A stretch of 64,000 bases of DNA from Acholoe squamosa (Eukaryota > Annelida > Polychaeta > Phyllodocida > Polynoidae), in contig OX439045.1 of assembly GCA_949317995.1 (NCBI GenBank), positions 2,141,174-2,205,173 of the forward strand, read 5' to 3'. The translations under genes were made by a program, and so were the position numbers. The notes under the pieces are model-generated. The model saw only the letters and a program-made list of their open reading frames with translations. It had not been told where the DNA came from and searched no databases. Position 1 is the first letter of the stretch, and each line of letters starts with the position of its first letter. This document shows, piece by piece, positions 44,643-54,857 of this stretch.

Positions 44643-47512
44643 TTCTGCAGCATCTGGCGAAGTTGGGCCAGCTCTGATTGGGTCAAGTTGGGACTGCTGG
44701 TTGTTTGGTTGCGTGGGGTGTTCCTGTTGTTGCCTCTTCCCCGTGCTTGATTGGTTGATTGGGGAGATTGGTCTGAGGAACGTGGGTTGCGAGGGCGAGT
44801 GGGTGTTTGAGTGCGGCGGTTCCCACATTGCCGTCTTGTCACTCGTACTCTGGGTGGGCGATTCCAGGCAGTGGCAAAAACCTGCCCAGTGGCAGTGTTG
44901 TTACGGGGTGGGGTGGTTTCCAATTGTATCAAGGGTGAGACCTGATTGGCGGAAGTAAGGTCTCTGTTTGGAATGTTCATTTGTACCACTCCACTGTAGG
45001 AGGGTATGGGTTGGCCTGTAGCTTGCACGTTGCTAGGAGCGTTGGTGGAGTTAGTTTGTGTAGTGGGAGTGGTTGTGCTTGAGTAGCCCGGGCGTAGATC
45101 TACTGGGATGCCAATCCACAGGGCATCTTCAGGTGAGGCTTTTAGGGCCTTGGACTCTTCACCGAGTTTCTGATTGAGGTCAGCGCTCTCTCTCTCGACC
45201 AAATGGCGTGCAAGTTGGTTTGCAGAATTGAGATCATAGTAGCCAGGTTGTCCAAGGGGAATGGTTTGGTTTGCGTAGGCATTGGCTACTGCCTGCCAAT
45301 AATAGTCACTGCTTGACCTCAGGGCACTAGAGCGGTCATCTAGAATAGATGCCATGGTATTTAGGGTCGAAGTGGCCTGCTGTCTGCGAAGGGTGACTAG
45401 CCTAAGTGCTCCTTCGATGGTGGTGATTAGGCCGGTGGGAGGGAGGACTCCTCCAGTCCATTGAAGGAACCTACCAGCACGTGCCATGTGGCGGAAAAAG
45501 TCAGCTCTGATCCGGGAGAAGGCAGAGCGCTGATAGATTGACCTATATAGCCTCCAGTGGTCTAAAGCCTCTGGTAGGATTGATGTGTAATAGGCTTGTT
45601 TAGTACCAGTATTCTCCAGGTTGATGGGTATGTGATGGGCTGGAGTTATTGTGTCCCGAATGGGGGTGTCTAACTGGGTATTGGTAGCTCCTGAGGGTGG
45701 GGTAGACATAGGTGCGGAGCTGGGGTTCAGAGGATTACTGAGGGCAGCTATATCAATTTTAGTATTTGAGAGTGCTGCAGCCAAGGATTTAAGGTCCAGT
45801 GAGCCGATTTCTGGGTTAGTGGCTGATTGATCAATGATCCGCTGAAGAATGACAGCCTGCTGGGCTGAATTGAGTTCTGGAAATTTGGCAGTGTTGTTGT
45901 TAGTGTCTGCCTGTGGCACGAAAGTGGGGTTGGAGAAAGTGGGTCCCGTGGGAGTGGGGGCACTAGAGGTGTCGGCAGATGATGTTGCCACAACAGTAGG
46001 TGAAGATCTCCTCCTAAAGAAGGAAATAATGGGGGCTGTTCCATGGAGAGTGGTTGTACGGTGTTGCGGCAGAGTGGGCTCTAGGTCGGGCCTGTGAGAA
46101 GGACCAGCAACAGGAGAAGCTGGGGTCACTGTCAATGCTGGGGCCGTAGTCACCGTGGTGGTGGTGTCCATGTTTTCCTGAAAAGTGACAGATCGAGCAT
46201 TAATGAGGTCAAAATTTTCATTTGTGCTAAATGTGACCTTAAGGGGCACTCTTTCAGGGCGTTGGGGTGAGTCAAAGTGAGGTATGACTACTGGGGTGTT
46301 GTTGGGTACCAACTTTAATTGTTTGGGCGGCGGCAGCATGGTTGGGACAGGGGCAAGATTCTGGACAATGCTGTATGTGTGAGTGGAAGTGGTGTTAGTG
46401 GTTCCTGTACTCATGGGCTTTAGAAAGCTCAGTAGGTTGCTCGGGGTGCTGTTAGTAGTTTGTGAAGTATCTACAAGTGTGGGGCGAGCTGTGGTGGTCA
46501 CTGCAGTAGTAAAAGTTGAGTAGTAAGTCACAAAAGTTTCCAAGGTGTCGTGGACAGTTGTCTTAGGAACAGTTTGTGGTACTACAGGTGGCAAATTAGG
46601 CTGTAAGGGGTTAAAGTATGGCCGTGACTGCAGTGAGCCGGTTGTTATCCGGTCAGCAGTGGCGGGAAATCTGTTAGTGTCTAAAGTAGGTCGGGGAATC
46701 CCACCATGTTGAGGGGAATCCATGATCATGTGTACTGGAATTGGCGTTCCCAGAGGTCGGGTCACATTTGGATTCCATGGCAAAAGGACATTGTTAGTGG
46801 AAGTAGCCCTTATGTTTGGCCGATTTTGGACAACAACTGTCGATGTGAGACAGGTAGGTGTTAAGTTGTCAACATTTATTGGATGTGTAAAGGTACCTGC
46901 CTCTGTGTTTGTGTCATGCCACCAAATGGGGTCGGTAGCACGGCTTCTGCTAACGTTTTGGTAGTTGGTGGCGTTAGTGTCCTCCCAGAATGTGCGCTCT
47001 AAGTTGCGTACTGGATTCTGTGGGGAATATGAATTATTTTTATTATTGTCATTTGTCAATGAAGGAACAATGAAAGCATCGGTAGTTGTGGGACTGGGAT
47101 TATTTGATGCGAGGGCCCAGCTTCGGCTTCGTGTCACTCGCTGAGAGGGGGTGTGGTCAGATGGGGCCGTTGCTAGGTTACGCGCTTCATTGTTGTTAAC
47201 AACTTCCGGGTTGTCCGGTGTCAAGTTTGTGTTTTCGATCGGCGAAGGGCCTCTCGATGGCGTGAAATAACTTAATAAAGAAGCTTGTCTGGAATTTGAT
47301 AAACTCACCTCCTTATTGGGGTCTTCTTGAGCTATATCAATGCCCATAGCGTGACATAACTGGGTTAGAGTGCCTGAGTCAGCTGTTTGAGTGTTGCTAC
47401 CATCAGGCTGACTGGAGTTGTCAGTTATGGCAGAGGGTTGCGTATCTTCTAAGTTTGGGGCGTGGCGTTGTGATAAATCACCCTCCGATGCAGTTTGTCT
47501 ATTAGCAGACAT
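44636..47512 (-). CDS. Penelope-like ORF1, gag-like protein of 958 residues
   Basis: The frame starts at an ATG in good context (TGCACCATGT), about 93 bases inside the complete copy, and ends at the TAG at 44638-44636. Much of the protein is Ser/Thr/Pro/Asn-rich and probably disordered. A region in the third quarter (EALDHWRLYRSIYQRSAF to LARHLVERESADLNQKLG) looks helical and folded. The C-terminus is Arg/Gln/Asn-rich (TRPRNPRSSDQ, ARGRGNNRNTPRN) and could bind RNA. Residues 76-83 (QASLLSYF) match the PCNA-interacting PIP-box pattern; TAPIISFFRRR (492-502) is a weaker match. Its role is probably packaging of element RNA, inferred by analogy with other retroelement ORF1 proteins. I do not recognise a named domain. 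Confidence 0.75.
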   Translation of the reverse strand: MSANRQTASEGDLSQRHAPNLEDTQPSAITDNSSQPDGSNTQTADSGTLTQLCHAMGIDIAQEDPNKEVSLSNSRQASLLSYFTPSRGPSPIENTNLTPDNPEVVNNNEARNLATAPSDHTPSQRVTRSRSWALASNNPSPTTTDAFIVPSLTNDNNKNNSYSPQNPVRNLERTFWEDTNATNYQNVSRSRATDPIWWHDTNTEAGTFTHPINVDNLTPTCLTSTVVVQNRPNIRATSTNNVLLPWNPNVTRPLGTPIPVHMIMDSPQHGGIPRPTLDTNRFPATADRITTGSLQSRPYFNPLQPNLPPVVPQTVPKTTVHDTLETFVTYYSTFTTAVTTTARPTLVDTSQTTNSTPSNLLSFLKPMSTGTTNTTSTHTYSIVQNLAPVPTMLPPPKQLKLVPNNTPVVIPHFDSPQRPERVPLKVTFSTNENFDLINARSVTFQENMDTTTTVTTAPALTVTPASPVAGPSHRPDLEPTLPQHRTTTLHGTAPIISFFRRRSSPTVVATSSADTSSAPTPTGPTFSNPTFVPQADTNNNTAKFPELNSAQQAVILQRIIDQSATNPEIGSLDLKSLAAALSNTKIDIAALSNPLNPSSAPMSTPPSGATNTQLDTPIRDTITPAHHIPINLENTGTKQAYYTSILPEALDHWRLYRSIYQRSAFSRIRADFFRHMARAGRFLQWTGGVLPPTGLITTIEGALRLVTLRRQQATSTLNTMASILDDRSSALRSSSDYYWQAVANAYANQTIPLGQPGYYDLNSANQLARHLVERESADLNQKLGEESKALKASPEDALWIGIPVDLRPGYSSTTTPTTQTNSTNAPSNVQATGQPIPSYSGVVQMNIPNRDLTSANQVSPLIQLETTPPRNNTATGQVFATAWNRPPRVRVTRRQCGNRRTQTPTRPRNPRSSDQSPQSTNQARGRGNNRNTPRNQTTSSPNLTQSELAQLRQMLQKC
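47264..47287 (-). other. PIP-box-like motif in ORF1
   Basis: The codons read Q-A-S-L-L-S-Y-F, fitting Q-x-x-(I/L/M)-x-x-(F/Y)-(F/Y). The motif lies in a disordered-looking, Ser/Pro-rich segment, as functional PIP boxes often do. A second, degenerate version (T-A-P-I-I-S-F-F then RRR) lies at 46039-46016. Confidence 0.45.
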
Positions 47513-47605
47513 GGTGCAGGTTGATAAGTAATGGTTGGGGTGATGAATGAGGAAAGTAGGGCGGGTGGGGAAATGTCAGGGAAGGGTTTTCTTTGCTAAA
47601 TAGCT

Positions 47606-49780
47606 AAAGTGGAACGGTGTGTGACTGTCCCCTCTGGAGCGCTACCACAAAGTGTCAGAATTTGACTTTGCATCCTCTGATGCTCACCATGACAACTCAG
47701 GCTGCTAGCCAATAGGGAAGCAGTTTCCTGATCTTGATTACCCATGATGCCTCACTGGTGTGATTCACTCTCCCCACGGATGTTAAGATTCCATGTGGAG
47801 ATGTGTTGTACTCTCCAAGCAGAGTTTAGGTGAGGGGCTAGATGGGTTTGTGGATAGAGCAGACAAAGAGTGGTCCAAAAGTGGATTGATTTATGTGGTT
47901 TCAAACTGAATGTCTCATCAGGCGCGAGTGTGAGCATTTAATTATAAATAAATTCATAAGATTAAATGTTCAAAAGTTTTGATTTCCAAGATATTCTGTG
48001 AGAGCACAGTATCTAGGATATCATGATTGTCTGTTCTATAAAATAGGTTAAGATTAATGTCAAGGTAGAGTCACATTGGTTAGATGTTGGTGGCATGAAT
48101 TTAATGGAAATTAAAAATTATCCATAAAAAAACCCCAGGTGATTATTCACTGGGGGGTGTATAGCAAACTACCTGGGGGTGAGTGCCGGGTAGTGTCCTA
48201 TAAGGCAGCACTTATCGTGGCCAGGGAAACAAATTACATGCCGTGACTAAACAGTGGATTAAGCGGTGGTAGGACAATGTCCATATGGGTGTTAGTGCCA
48301 TATAATTCCCTTATACAGTTGCGGGCCTAACTAGTGTATTCTGTCTTTTTAACGGATAAATCATGTGTCAGGCTGGCTCTGTAATAGATTAGTCTAGTAG
48401 ATTAAGCCCTTTTGGTGTGATGCTACTTAGGCGGTGCATCCACCTCCTTTCTTCTTGATTCCTCTCAGCATCCCCCTCTGGTGTTTTGGGGGGATGTTTG
48501 ATGAAACTGAGGACACTGATAGAGACTCCTTTTTCCCATAGGAGAGGTTTGTCGGCCGGACAGCTATTAAAATGTCTTGCGACTGTGGTGTCCTCGGCCT
48601 TGTCTATGTCATTCATATGACGACCAAGCCTATCCAGGAGTCTTCTCTCAGTTTGGCCTACATATTGGATGCCACATCCTTTGCATGTAATTGCATAAAT
48701 GATGTTGGCACTCTGACAATTTACATTATAGAGGGTTCTGAATTTTCTGCCAGTGGTTTTGGAAGAAGTGATGTAGCCTGTCTTATTAATTTTAGGGCAG
48801 TACTGGCAGGTGTATATCCGATTACATGGAAATTGCAGAACATGAGGCCTTTTCTTTTTAGGGTCTCTGCTCGTAGAAGCTCGGACCAGTTCATCTTTGA
48901 GAGATTTATTTCTCCTCTTGCCAAAAATAAGTTTTGTATCATGATATACCCTGGTGACCTTTGATTTTAGCATAAGGTCCCAGTTTTGTCGTACAATGTC
49001 CTCTAACGGAGGATTTGCGGGATTGTGTGTCAGGATACAGTAGAATGCCTTGGTTTTATCTTGGGGTTTTTCTTTGATTTGTAGTAGCTTAGATCTGTCT
49101 TGGGACTCTGCTCTGACCAAGGCATTGAAAATTAGGTTTTTTGGGTAACCACATCTTAGGAAATGAGTGCAGAGCATTAGGGAGTTACGTCTGAATTCCG
49201 ACACAGTGGAACAGATCCTTCTTACCCTAAGGAACTGTGAGTATGGGATGCCTAACAAGGTGTGTCGGGGATGTTCAGAAGAGAACAGTAAATAGTTGTG
49301 GCTGTCAGTGGGTTTGCAGTATAGGGTAGTTTGTATGTGCCCTAAGCTATTGGCCATGACTTTAATGTCTAGGAAATTGATCTCTCTGAGCGAGTGTTCT
49401 AAAGTAAATTTGATGGTTTTGTGACAGCCATTGAGATGGTCAACAAATTTGAGTAGTGATTCCTCGCCATGGGTCCAGATGAGGAAAATGTCGTCAATGT
49501 AATGCTTCCAGAAGAGAGGCTGTTGGCGATAAGTGTATACATTATTCTCTTCGAAGCTTCCCATGAATATATTGGCATAAGACGGGGCCAACCTTGTGCC
49601 CATGGCTGTGCCACTGACTTGTAGGAAGTGTTTATTGTCAAACTCAAAATTGTTGCATGTAAGCACAAGCTTTAGTAGTTTGCAAATGGAGTAATTGGTT
49701 GGGTTTTCATTTGGATGTCTATTGGTGGATAAACATTTTCTTACTGCCTCAATCCCCTCTAAGGTGGGGATGTTCGTGTA
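47606..49780 (-). repeat. Upstream truncated copy of the Penelope-like element
   Basis: It starts inside the RT frame (TNIPTLEGIEAV) and runs through the GIY-YIG domain and 3' region to abut the 5' end of the complete copy. A frame continues out of the element to 49849, which gives an apparent 486-residue ORF whose first residues are flanking DNA. It corresponds base for base in offset to 41373-43547. It may supply the promoter for the complete copy. Confidence 0.9.
48389..49780 (-). pseudogene. 5'-truncated RT plus GIY-YIG ORF of the upstream copy
   Basis: It encodes the C-terminal half of ORF2 from just after RT motif A to the stop, including motif B, YIDD and the GIY-YIG domain, without internal stops. 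Lacking motif A, it cannot be an active RT. Confidence 0.85.
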
Positions 49781-49926
49781 TCCATAAAAAAAATCAAGGG
49801 AAAAACTGTCAAATCTACCAGGGAACCCCGAAAGTATGGTGGTAGACAAATGAGCAAGACATCTCTGTGAAAATAATGATGTATCTCTGGAAACATCGGG
49901 ACAAGGATTCCACCGTTATTTTAACA

Positions 49927-50007
49927 ATAATGTGAATCAACATTGTAAAAGGTAAGCCCGTGCACGCCCCTGCAGGGGTACCTTTTACAGTGTTGATCCA
50001 CATATAT
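49927..50007. repeat. 80-bp hairpin MITE M1, copy 4
   Basis: Arms ATGTGAATCAACATTGTAAA and a near-complement, with a diverged loop rich in GC. It lies about 150 bp beyond the end of the Penelope-like element. Confidence 0.8.
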
Positions 50008-50410
50008 GTTCATTACGGTAAAGTAGAGTAAAGCACGCTATTTAAGGCACGCCCTGCATAAAGAAAGCTGCATAATTCTGGCTGCTTCTATAAGATGCAC
50101 GAGGGGTTCATTCCACATATACGCCACACCTTATACATGGGCCAGTTTTCCCCTGGAGTTTTCCTTTTTGTATCTTTGACATAAAGGTCCTATCTTCTTT
50201 CTTTGATGCCTTCCTTGAATATGAATCTAGTTAACAAATAGGATGAATACCTATCATTCTCAAACAATTCAAACATTTGTAACAAGCAGCCATTGCAATT
50301 TATCCTAGAATCCCTCATTTCCATGTTCTCTCCAGGAATGCCAACTTTTTGGAAGTCACAGTGAACTGACCTGAACCCTATATCCCCCATAGACATGATG
50401 CTGATTGCAT

Positions 50411-51120
50411 TTTTTTTTTTTTTTTTAAACAATTTAAACTTTTATGGTATCGAACAGCGGTCATACCCTGTTCGGGGTATTGGTACCTAGGGGGCCTCCC
50501 ACCTGTGTGACCCAGTGCCCTACCTATCACTCTCCTTTCACCTGCACTCCACTCACCTGCACAGGCAGGCCCAGACATTCCAGTTCAGTTCAGCTCTGTT
50601 TTCTTTCTGTTTTCTCATCATGGGAGTGACTTGTGACTCCTGCGAGGTACAATACCATGGGAATTCTAGACTGTGTCCGGTTTGTAAACATCCCAACCCC
50701 AAATGGGACCCACAGAACCAGTTATTGGACCAAAAGAGCCATGGAGGACCACCGGCTGCAGTGGAGTCACCCAGTCATGGCCACCCGGTGGCCGCTCAGG
50801 ATGCCGGGGTTCCCGGGCAGGACGCCGTGGCCACGGAGGAGCCGTAAAATTTGTCCATTATGTCAGATGTAGATAACACAAGGTTTTCCTTGTATAAGCA
50901 GGTCAATGTTCTAACATAGGTAGTTAAATATAGATTCATACATTTGTATATCAAAGATAGACTTATATGAGGAGAAATAGTGGCTTGATGGCTAACAAGT
51001 TAATGACTGGCCATCATCCGAAGGATGTTGTCGTGGCCAAGCCATAAAAAAGAATACATATACCATTCATATGATTCTAGGTAAGATGGTACGTTATAGG
51101 TTATTATGAACATCAGCATT
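50411..51120. mobile_element. Insert with poly-T end and a small zinc-ribbon ORF
   Basis: Sister repeat units continue directly from ATTGCAT (50410) to ATAACCAAACTTTAG (51121), so about 710 bp are extra here. The left end is a run of about 16 T, so the element may be a minus-strand retroposon with a poly-A tail. The right part has a stem GGCCATCATCC / GGATGTTGTCGTGGCC (about 51010-51040), then AAGCCATAAAAAAG. The inner GC-rich part contains the 75-codon ORF at 50620. Confidence 0.55.
50620..50847 (+). CDS. Small zinc-ribbon-like protein, 75 residues
   Basis: The ATG at 50620 follows a pyrimidine-rich leader. Residues 5-8 (CDSC) and 19-22 (CPVC) form two Cys-x-x-Cys knuckles with YHGNSRL between them, the pattern of a zinc ribbon. 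The rest is low-complexity, rich in Gly, Pro, Ala and His. The GC content is clearly above its surroundings. It lies within an insert, so it may be the N-terminal part of a mobile-element protein rather than a host gene. No upstream or downstream exon is apparent. Confidence 0.4.
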   Translation: MGVTCDSCEVQYHGNSRLCPVCKHPNPKWDPQNQLLDQKSHGGPPAAVESPSHGHPVAAQDAGVPGQDAVATEEP

Positions 51121-51779
51121 ATTCTTTTCTTTATAACCAAACTTTAGCTCTCCCAGGAGGTACATAATACAATTTGTGGTAACCTGGTTTTCCTTGTTTT
51201 TGTCATAGGTCATGTAACAAGAAACACCCAGCAGGGTACGTTCCTCCTTTAGAACCAACTTAGTGGGAAGTTTTCAAAGCATGTTTTTGTCTTGTTCTGT
51301 ATTTTCTTTGAGTTTCTAATACAATATTCTTTGCCTTCTTAATCATTTTGTCAACATTGCCATTTCATGGTATTCCCTTCAGAATGAATTAGTCTGGATG
51401 GACCTGTTATACGTGTGATAGTGCAAAATGATCATTGTATAGAGAAAGATTTCCTCCGTCCAGTAGTGTGAACCCAGAGAGCTCTATTCTGGTTGTGTTG
51501 GTATCATAGCCTATCCTGTGTCAATCTGACAGCCCATTACGACTCCCTGACACAGAGGTCCCCGGTGTACTTGCCTTTATTTGTGCTCACTCAGTCACCG
51601 CTGCTTTAGAAAACATTGATGTTATTACTACAGTCTGGCCATAGATGACTGACAATGCTCTGTAATTACCAATGAGACTGTGTACACTCTGAGAAAAAAA
51701 AACATTCAAATCTACCAGGAATCATCATAAAATTTACCTGTTGACCACCATAATTGTTATGGGCATCTTGTACAAGTAA

Positions 51780-53850
51780 TGATCTTATTTGCACAAGATA
51801 TTTTAGAACAAGGGAAAAGGTAAATTTAGGACATTGGAAATCTATTTGTGTTTTATTCAATTAAAGACGAAAATTGAGAAACGGGACCCCACCAGAAATT
51901 TTGGAAACAGGACAGGATAAAATTTCAGAAACAGGATATTTAGTCAGATTCTGGAAACGGCTTTGTTTGGAACAGCATCAAACCTACGTGTGAAGAAACC
52001 TGTCGTGTTAACACTTTACTATATATCTCTGTATTGTGTCCCCTCTGCCATCATACTGTCCAGCAACACATCCACTTTTGAGGCCCTCACAAAGGCTGAA
52101 TACACCCAGAGGCAGAAATACATAGACGGAGGACTGTCCTGCCTTTCTACACTGACAAGTGACCACCTGAGTAAGATCAAGTGTAATATCATGTATATAC
52201 CTGTATCAGAAGGTGCCATACTATATGGAATAAGTGGAAGAATTCCTTCTTTCTGTGGGGCTTTAAAAAAAACTTTCCCAAAGAAAGGTTTTCTTCTCTT
52301 TCCCCTCTCCCTTTCTGTATGTCTATCTGTCTGTCTGTCGAGCTGTCAACATTGACCATGTGGGTTCTGTATAATACTTTCTTCTTATTTCATACTTTAT
52401 ACAAGAACAAAAACCATTAATGGAAGTGGTTCTAGTCCATATGTTGTTGTTTTTTTTGTGTGTTTTTACTGGAAACCATGTTTACCTTTTTTGCAAGTAG
52501 TGTAGGTATCATTAAAGGGATACTCATGTTTTCCATTTCCATTTGATCCTGTCTCACCACAACCTTAGCTGCCTGTTTCAGTCAAGGCGGCAGGGGATTT
52601 CAAACATTGTAACTGTCTGATGTGTTCAGTTCTCAACATTTGATTGAATACTTTAAAGGAGGCAGGGCCTGCACTTTATGAATTATGAGGAGAAGGACCT
52701 AGACACCCCCTCAAGGTTGATGGTGTTTTGAACCTGTTTGAATCTCATGAGACAGATAATCTAGAAATCATACATGTTTTGATAGATGAGGAAACAGAAC
52801 AGAATTAGGCCTTACAATAACATGTTTAGAATGTCATCGAACCGACCAATGATAATGCAGATATGAATGTTGTATATGGTGTATAAACCCGCGCAATAAA
52901 AGTATCATGTTCTACGTTGGATAGAAACTTGTATGGGGTTCCTACATGATATAGACCCCCTCCTGCATGGGGAGTCTATATGCTGTAGAAGCCCCATACA
53001 GCATAGAAAAAGAATCCATTTCTTTAAAAAAAAAACACACCCAGTAGTCACTTATCTACATTTATATACATTTGGGTCTATTCATGTGGCAGTTTGTGTC
53101 ATGAGCAGCACCTATGTATTTATTTCACCTGTACTGCATATAAATGAACAAATCGTCATGGCACTTCGCAAAACGACGACAGCATCTACTGAAACAAGCA
53201 TTGACGTTATGAGGAATAGGTCACAAGGTGACTATTGATTTGTTTATTTCACAGTTATATTCTATTTGATCTTGTTAGAATATCATTGATAGAATTCTCC
53301 TCAGAGAAACTGGCAAGGAATTGCGAATCTATAACATAGCTCACTGAAGTCCTAGCAAATGCAGTATAATATGATTAAGTAAAAATGATTTTATAGTTCC
53401 TAATATTTTGAGGAGTTGTCCAAGTAAATCAATTGCAAACAAATTTGTGTCTTTTATTAATCAAATTTTAACAGCAAATCACCGTATATTTATAAATATA
53501 TGTATATCTGACTAGAATTGGGTACAGTAAATAGTACTGGGAATCTGATTACATCTGCAATGCAGTCAACTTCCGAATATTTTCCCTTCATTCATTTCTA
53601 TCCACTTGTGGTGGTCGAGAGTCATTATCGATGGACTGTTTATAAATACTGTTCTGATGAGCTCTCACTCATACCTGACTACTGAGTACTGGGAATCGTG
53701 TGTAATGTCACGACCTGGTCTTTGTTTGTAGTGAAATTGCCAAACATTTGGCCTCGCAATTTGAGAGGAAAAAAGTTAAATCTACCTAGAGACCTCATGA
53801 AATTGAAAAGTCAGTTGTAATGCAATGATTCATTATACTTTTAAGAATAG
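51780..53850. other. No gene supported
   Basis: The plus-strand open frame at 51963-52355 contains ACACATCCACTTTTGAGGCC-type sequence that recurs in a diverged form at about 58310-58450, so it is probably a dispersed repeat. 52930-52990 has a short inverted repeat (TATAGACCCCCT / GGGGAGTCTATA). Nothing else is recognisable. Confidence 0.4.
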
Positions 53851-53852
53851 AG

Positions 53853-54602
53853 CCCAGGAGCTTAATTCAAAACATCCTGGGATCCCAACCCTAGTGATCT
53901 TAGTGTAGGCACATATCATAAGACCTGGCTACCCTATGTAATGCAGTGGTTGCAGGCCTGTCCAGAATAGCTAGTCCTGGGATCACTTCACTATTCCATT
54001 TCCACCACTAAAATCACTGTGTTCTTAGTGAATGAAATGCATAGTGGTTTCACCTGAGTACAAGAGCACTTACAGGGAACACTTCTGATCGAAAGAGTGA
54101 ATAGCCTGCTGCATACATAAAGAGGGGAGGGAGGACGTTTGCTGAGTGTCCTTGAGGGCTCTTAGGGCTACTCATGCGTTAAGTGCACTGTAAGGTAATT
54201 CTTCCCTTCTCTCTCTTTGTCCTGGGGGGAGGGCACAATGCTTCTAATAGGCAAGCATAAATCATACATTCATGGGAACACCTCTTGAATACTGTACGGG
54301 GGTCAACTGCACCCTGTGCTCTTTTGTTAGCCCATATGGGGACGGGGAACGATGGTGTAAGCACTCTTGTGAAGAAGAGTGACTCCACAGCTATTCCTTT
54401 ATTTTGGGACTCTTACCCCTGTGCCTAGTCAGTTCTTCTTGGAATAGTGTAGGAGGGCTGAGGCTAAGATCGATGCGATCTTAGTGCTGGCTAGGATATG
54501 TGAACCCAGTCAACTCTTAAGATCGCTTAATAGGATAAGGCTGATTTATTCCTAAGATCGCTGGGGTCGTGATCCCAGGATGTCTTGAATTAAGCTCATG
54601 GG
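53853..54602. mobile_element. 750-bp element with long TIRs (M5)
   Basis: The left end CCCAGGAGCTTAATTCAAAA and the right end, read in complement CCCATGAGCTTAATTCAAGA, continue as inverted copies through CATCCTGGGATC and GCGATCTTAG. No ORF of note. It lies just downstream of the Ly6-like last exon and probably within its 3' UTR or flank. Confidence 0.75.
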
Positions 54603-54677
54603 CACCTGCCAGTAAAATAAATGTTGAAATCGTTGTCCCAGAATTGCTGTTGAACCGTTCACTTGACAGCTGAATTT

Positions 54678-54857
54678 TTACAGGGTTGCGGAAAATACAA
54701 GTATGATTGACGCTGTGGTGAGGATGACACTGTATGATATCATCCTACCAGAGTTATAGCCGGGTTCCGTAAAGCAGCTGATGGTGCCGGTCTTATTGCT
54801 GACCTCTATGCACTGACTGGAACAGGAGCGGACGACTACATCCAATACTTTAGTTTT
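54678..54857 (-). CDS. Ly6-like gene, last exon with GPI signal
   Basis: It encodes 59 residues and the stop, beginning KTKVLDVVVRS. Residues about 30-37 (TEPGYNSG) would hold the GPI attachment site, followed by about 19 hydrophobic residues. Confidence 0.7.
   Translation of the reverse strand, partial: KTKVLDVVVRSCSSQCIEVSNKTGTISCFTEPGYNSGRMISYSVILTTASIILVFSATL

Larger units (their letters stand above)
41373..49780 (-). mobile_element. Penelope-like element, complete copy plus tandem truncated copy
   Basis: The complete copy occupies 47605-41373 (6233 bp, minus strand). A second copy of its 3' portion lies head-to-tail upstream at 49780-47606 (2175 bp). Everything I compared between the two copies, including all reading frames, shows the same sequence with a constant offset of 6233, so the insertion is young. 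This tandem layout, with an upstream 5'-truncated copy that can carry the promoter, is typical of Penelope-like elements. The complete copy encodes ORF1 (gag-like) and ORF2 (RT plus GIY-YIG endonuclease). It interrupts one of the 2.7-kb repeat units. No clear target-site duplication was seen. Confidence 0.9.
49790..51770. repeat. Continuation of the 2.7-kb repeat array
   Basis: It shares ACAAATAGGATGAAT, ACAATTCAAACATTTGTAAC and the TTTGTGGTAACCTGGTTTTC block with the units at 36-41 kb. It is interrupted at about 50411-51120 by another insert and carries an M1 hairpin at 49927-50007. Confidence 0.6.

Noticed and set aside
51963-52355. Possible exon PSAIILSSNTSTFEALTKAE
   Set aside because: A diverged relative at about 58310-58450 has lost the frame, and splice sites are unclear. 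A dispersed repeat is more likely.
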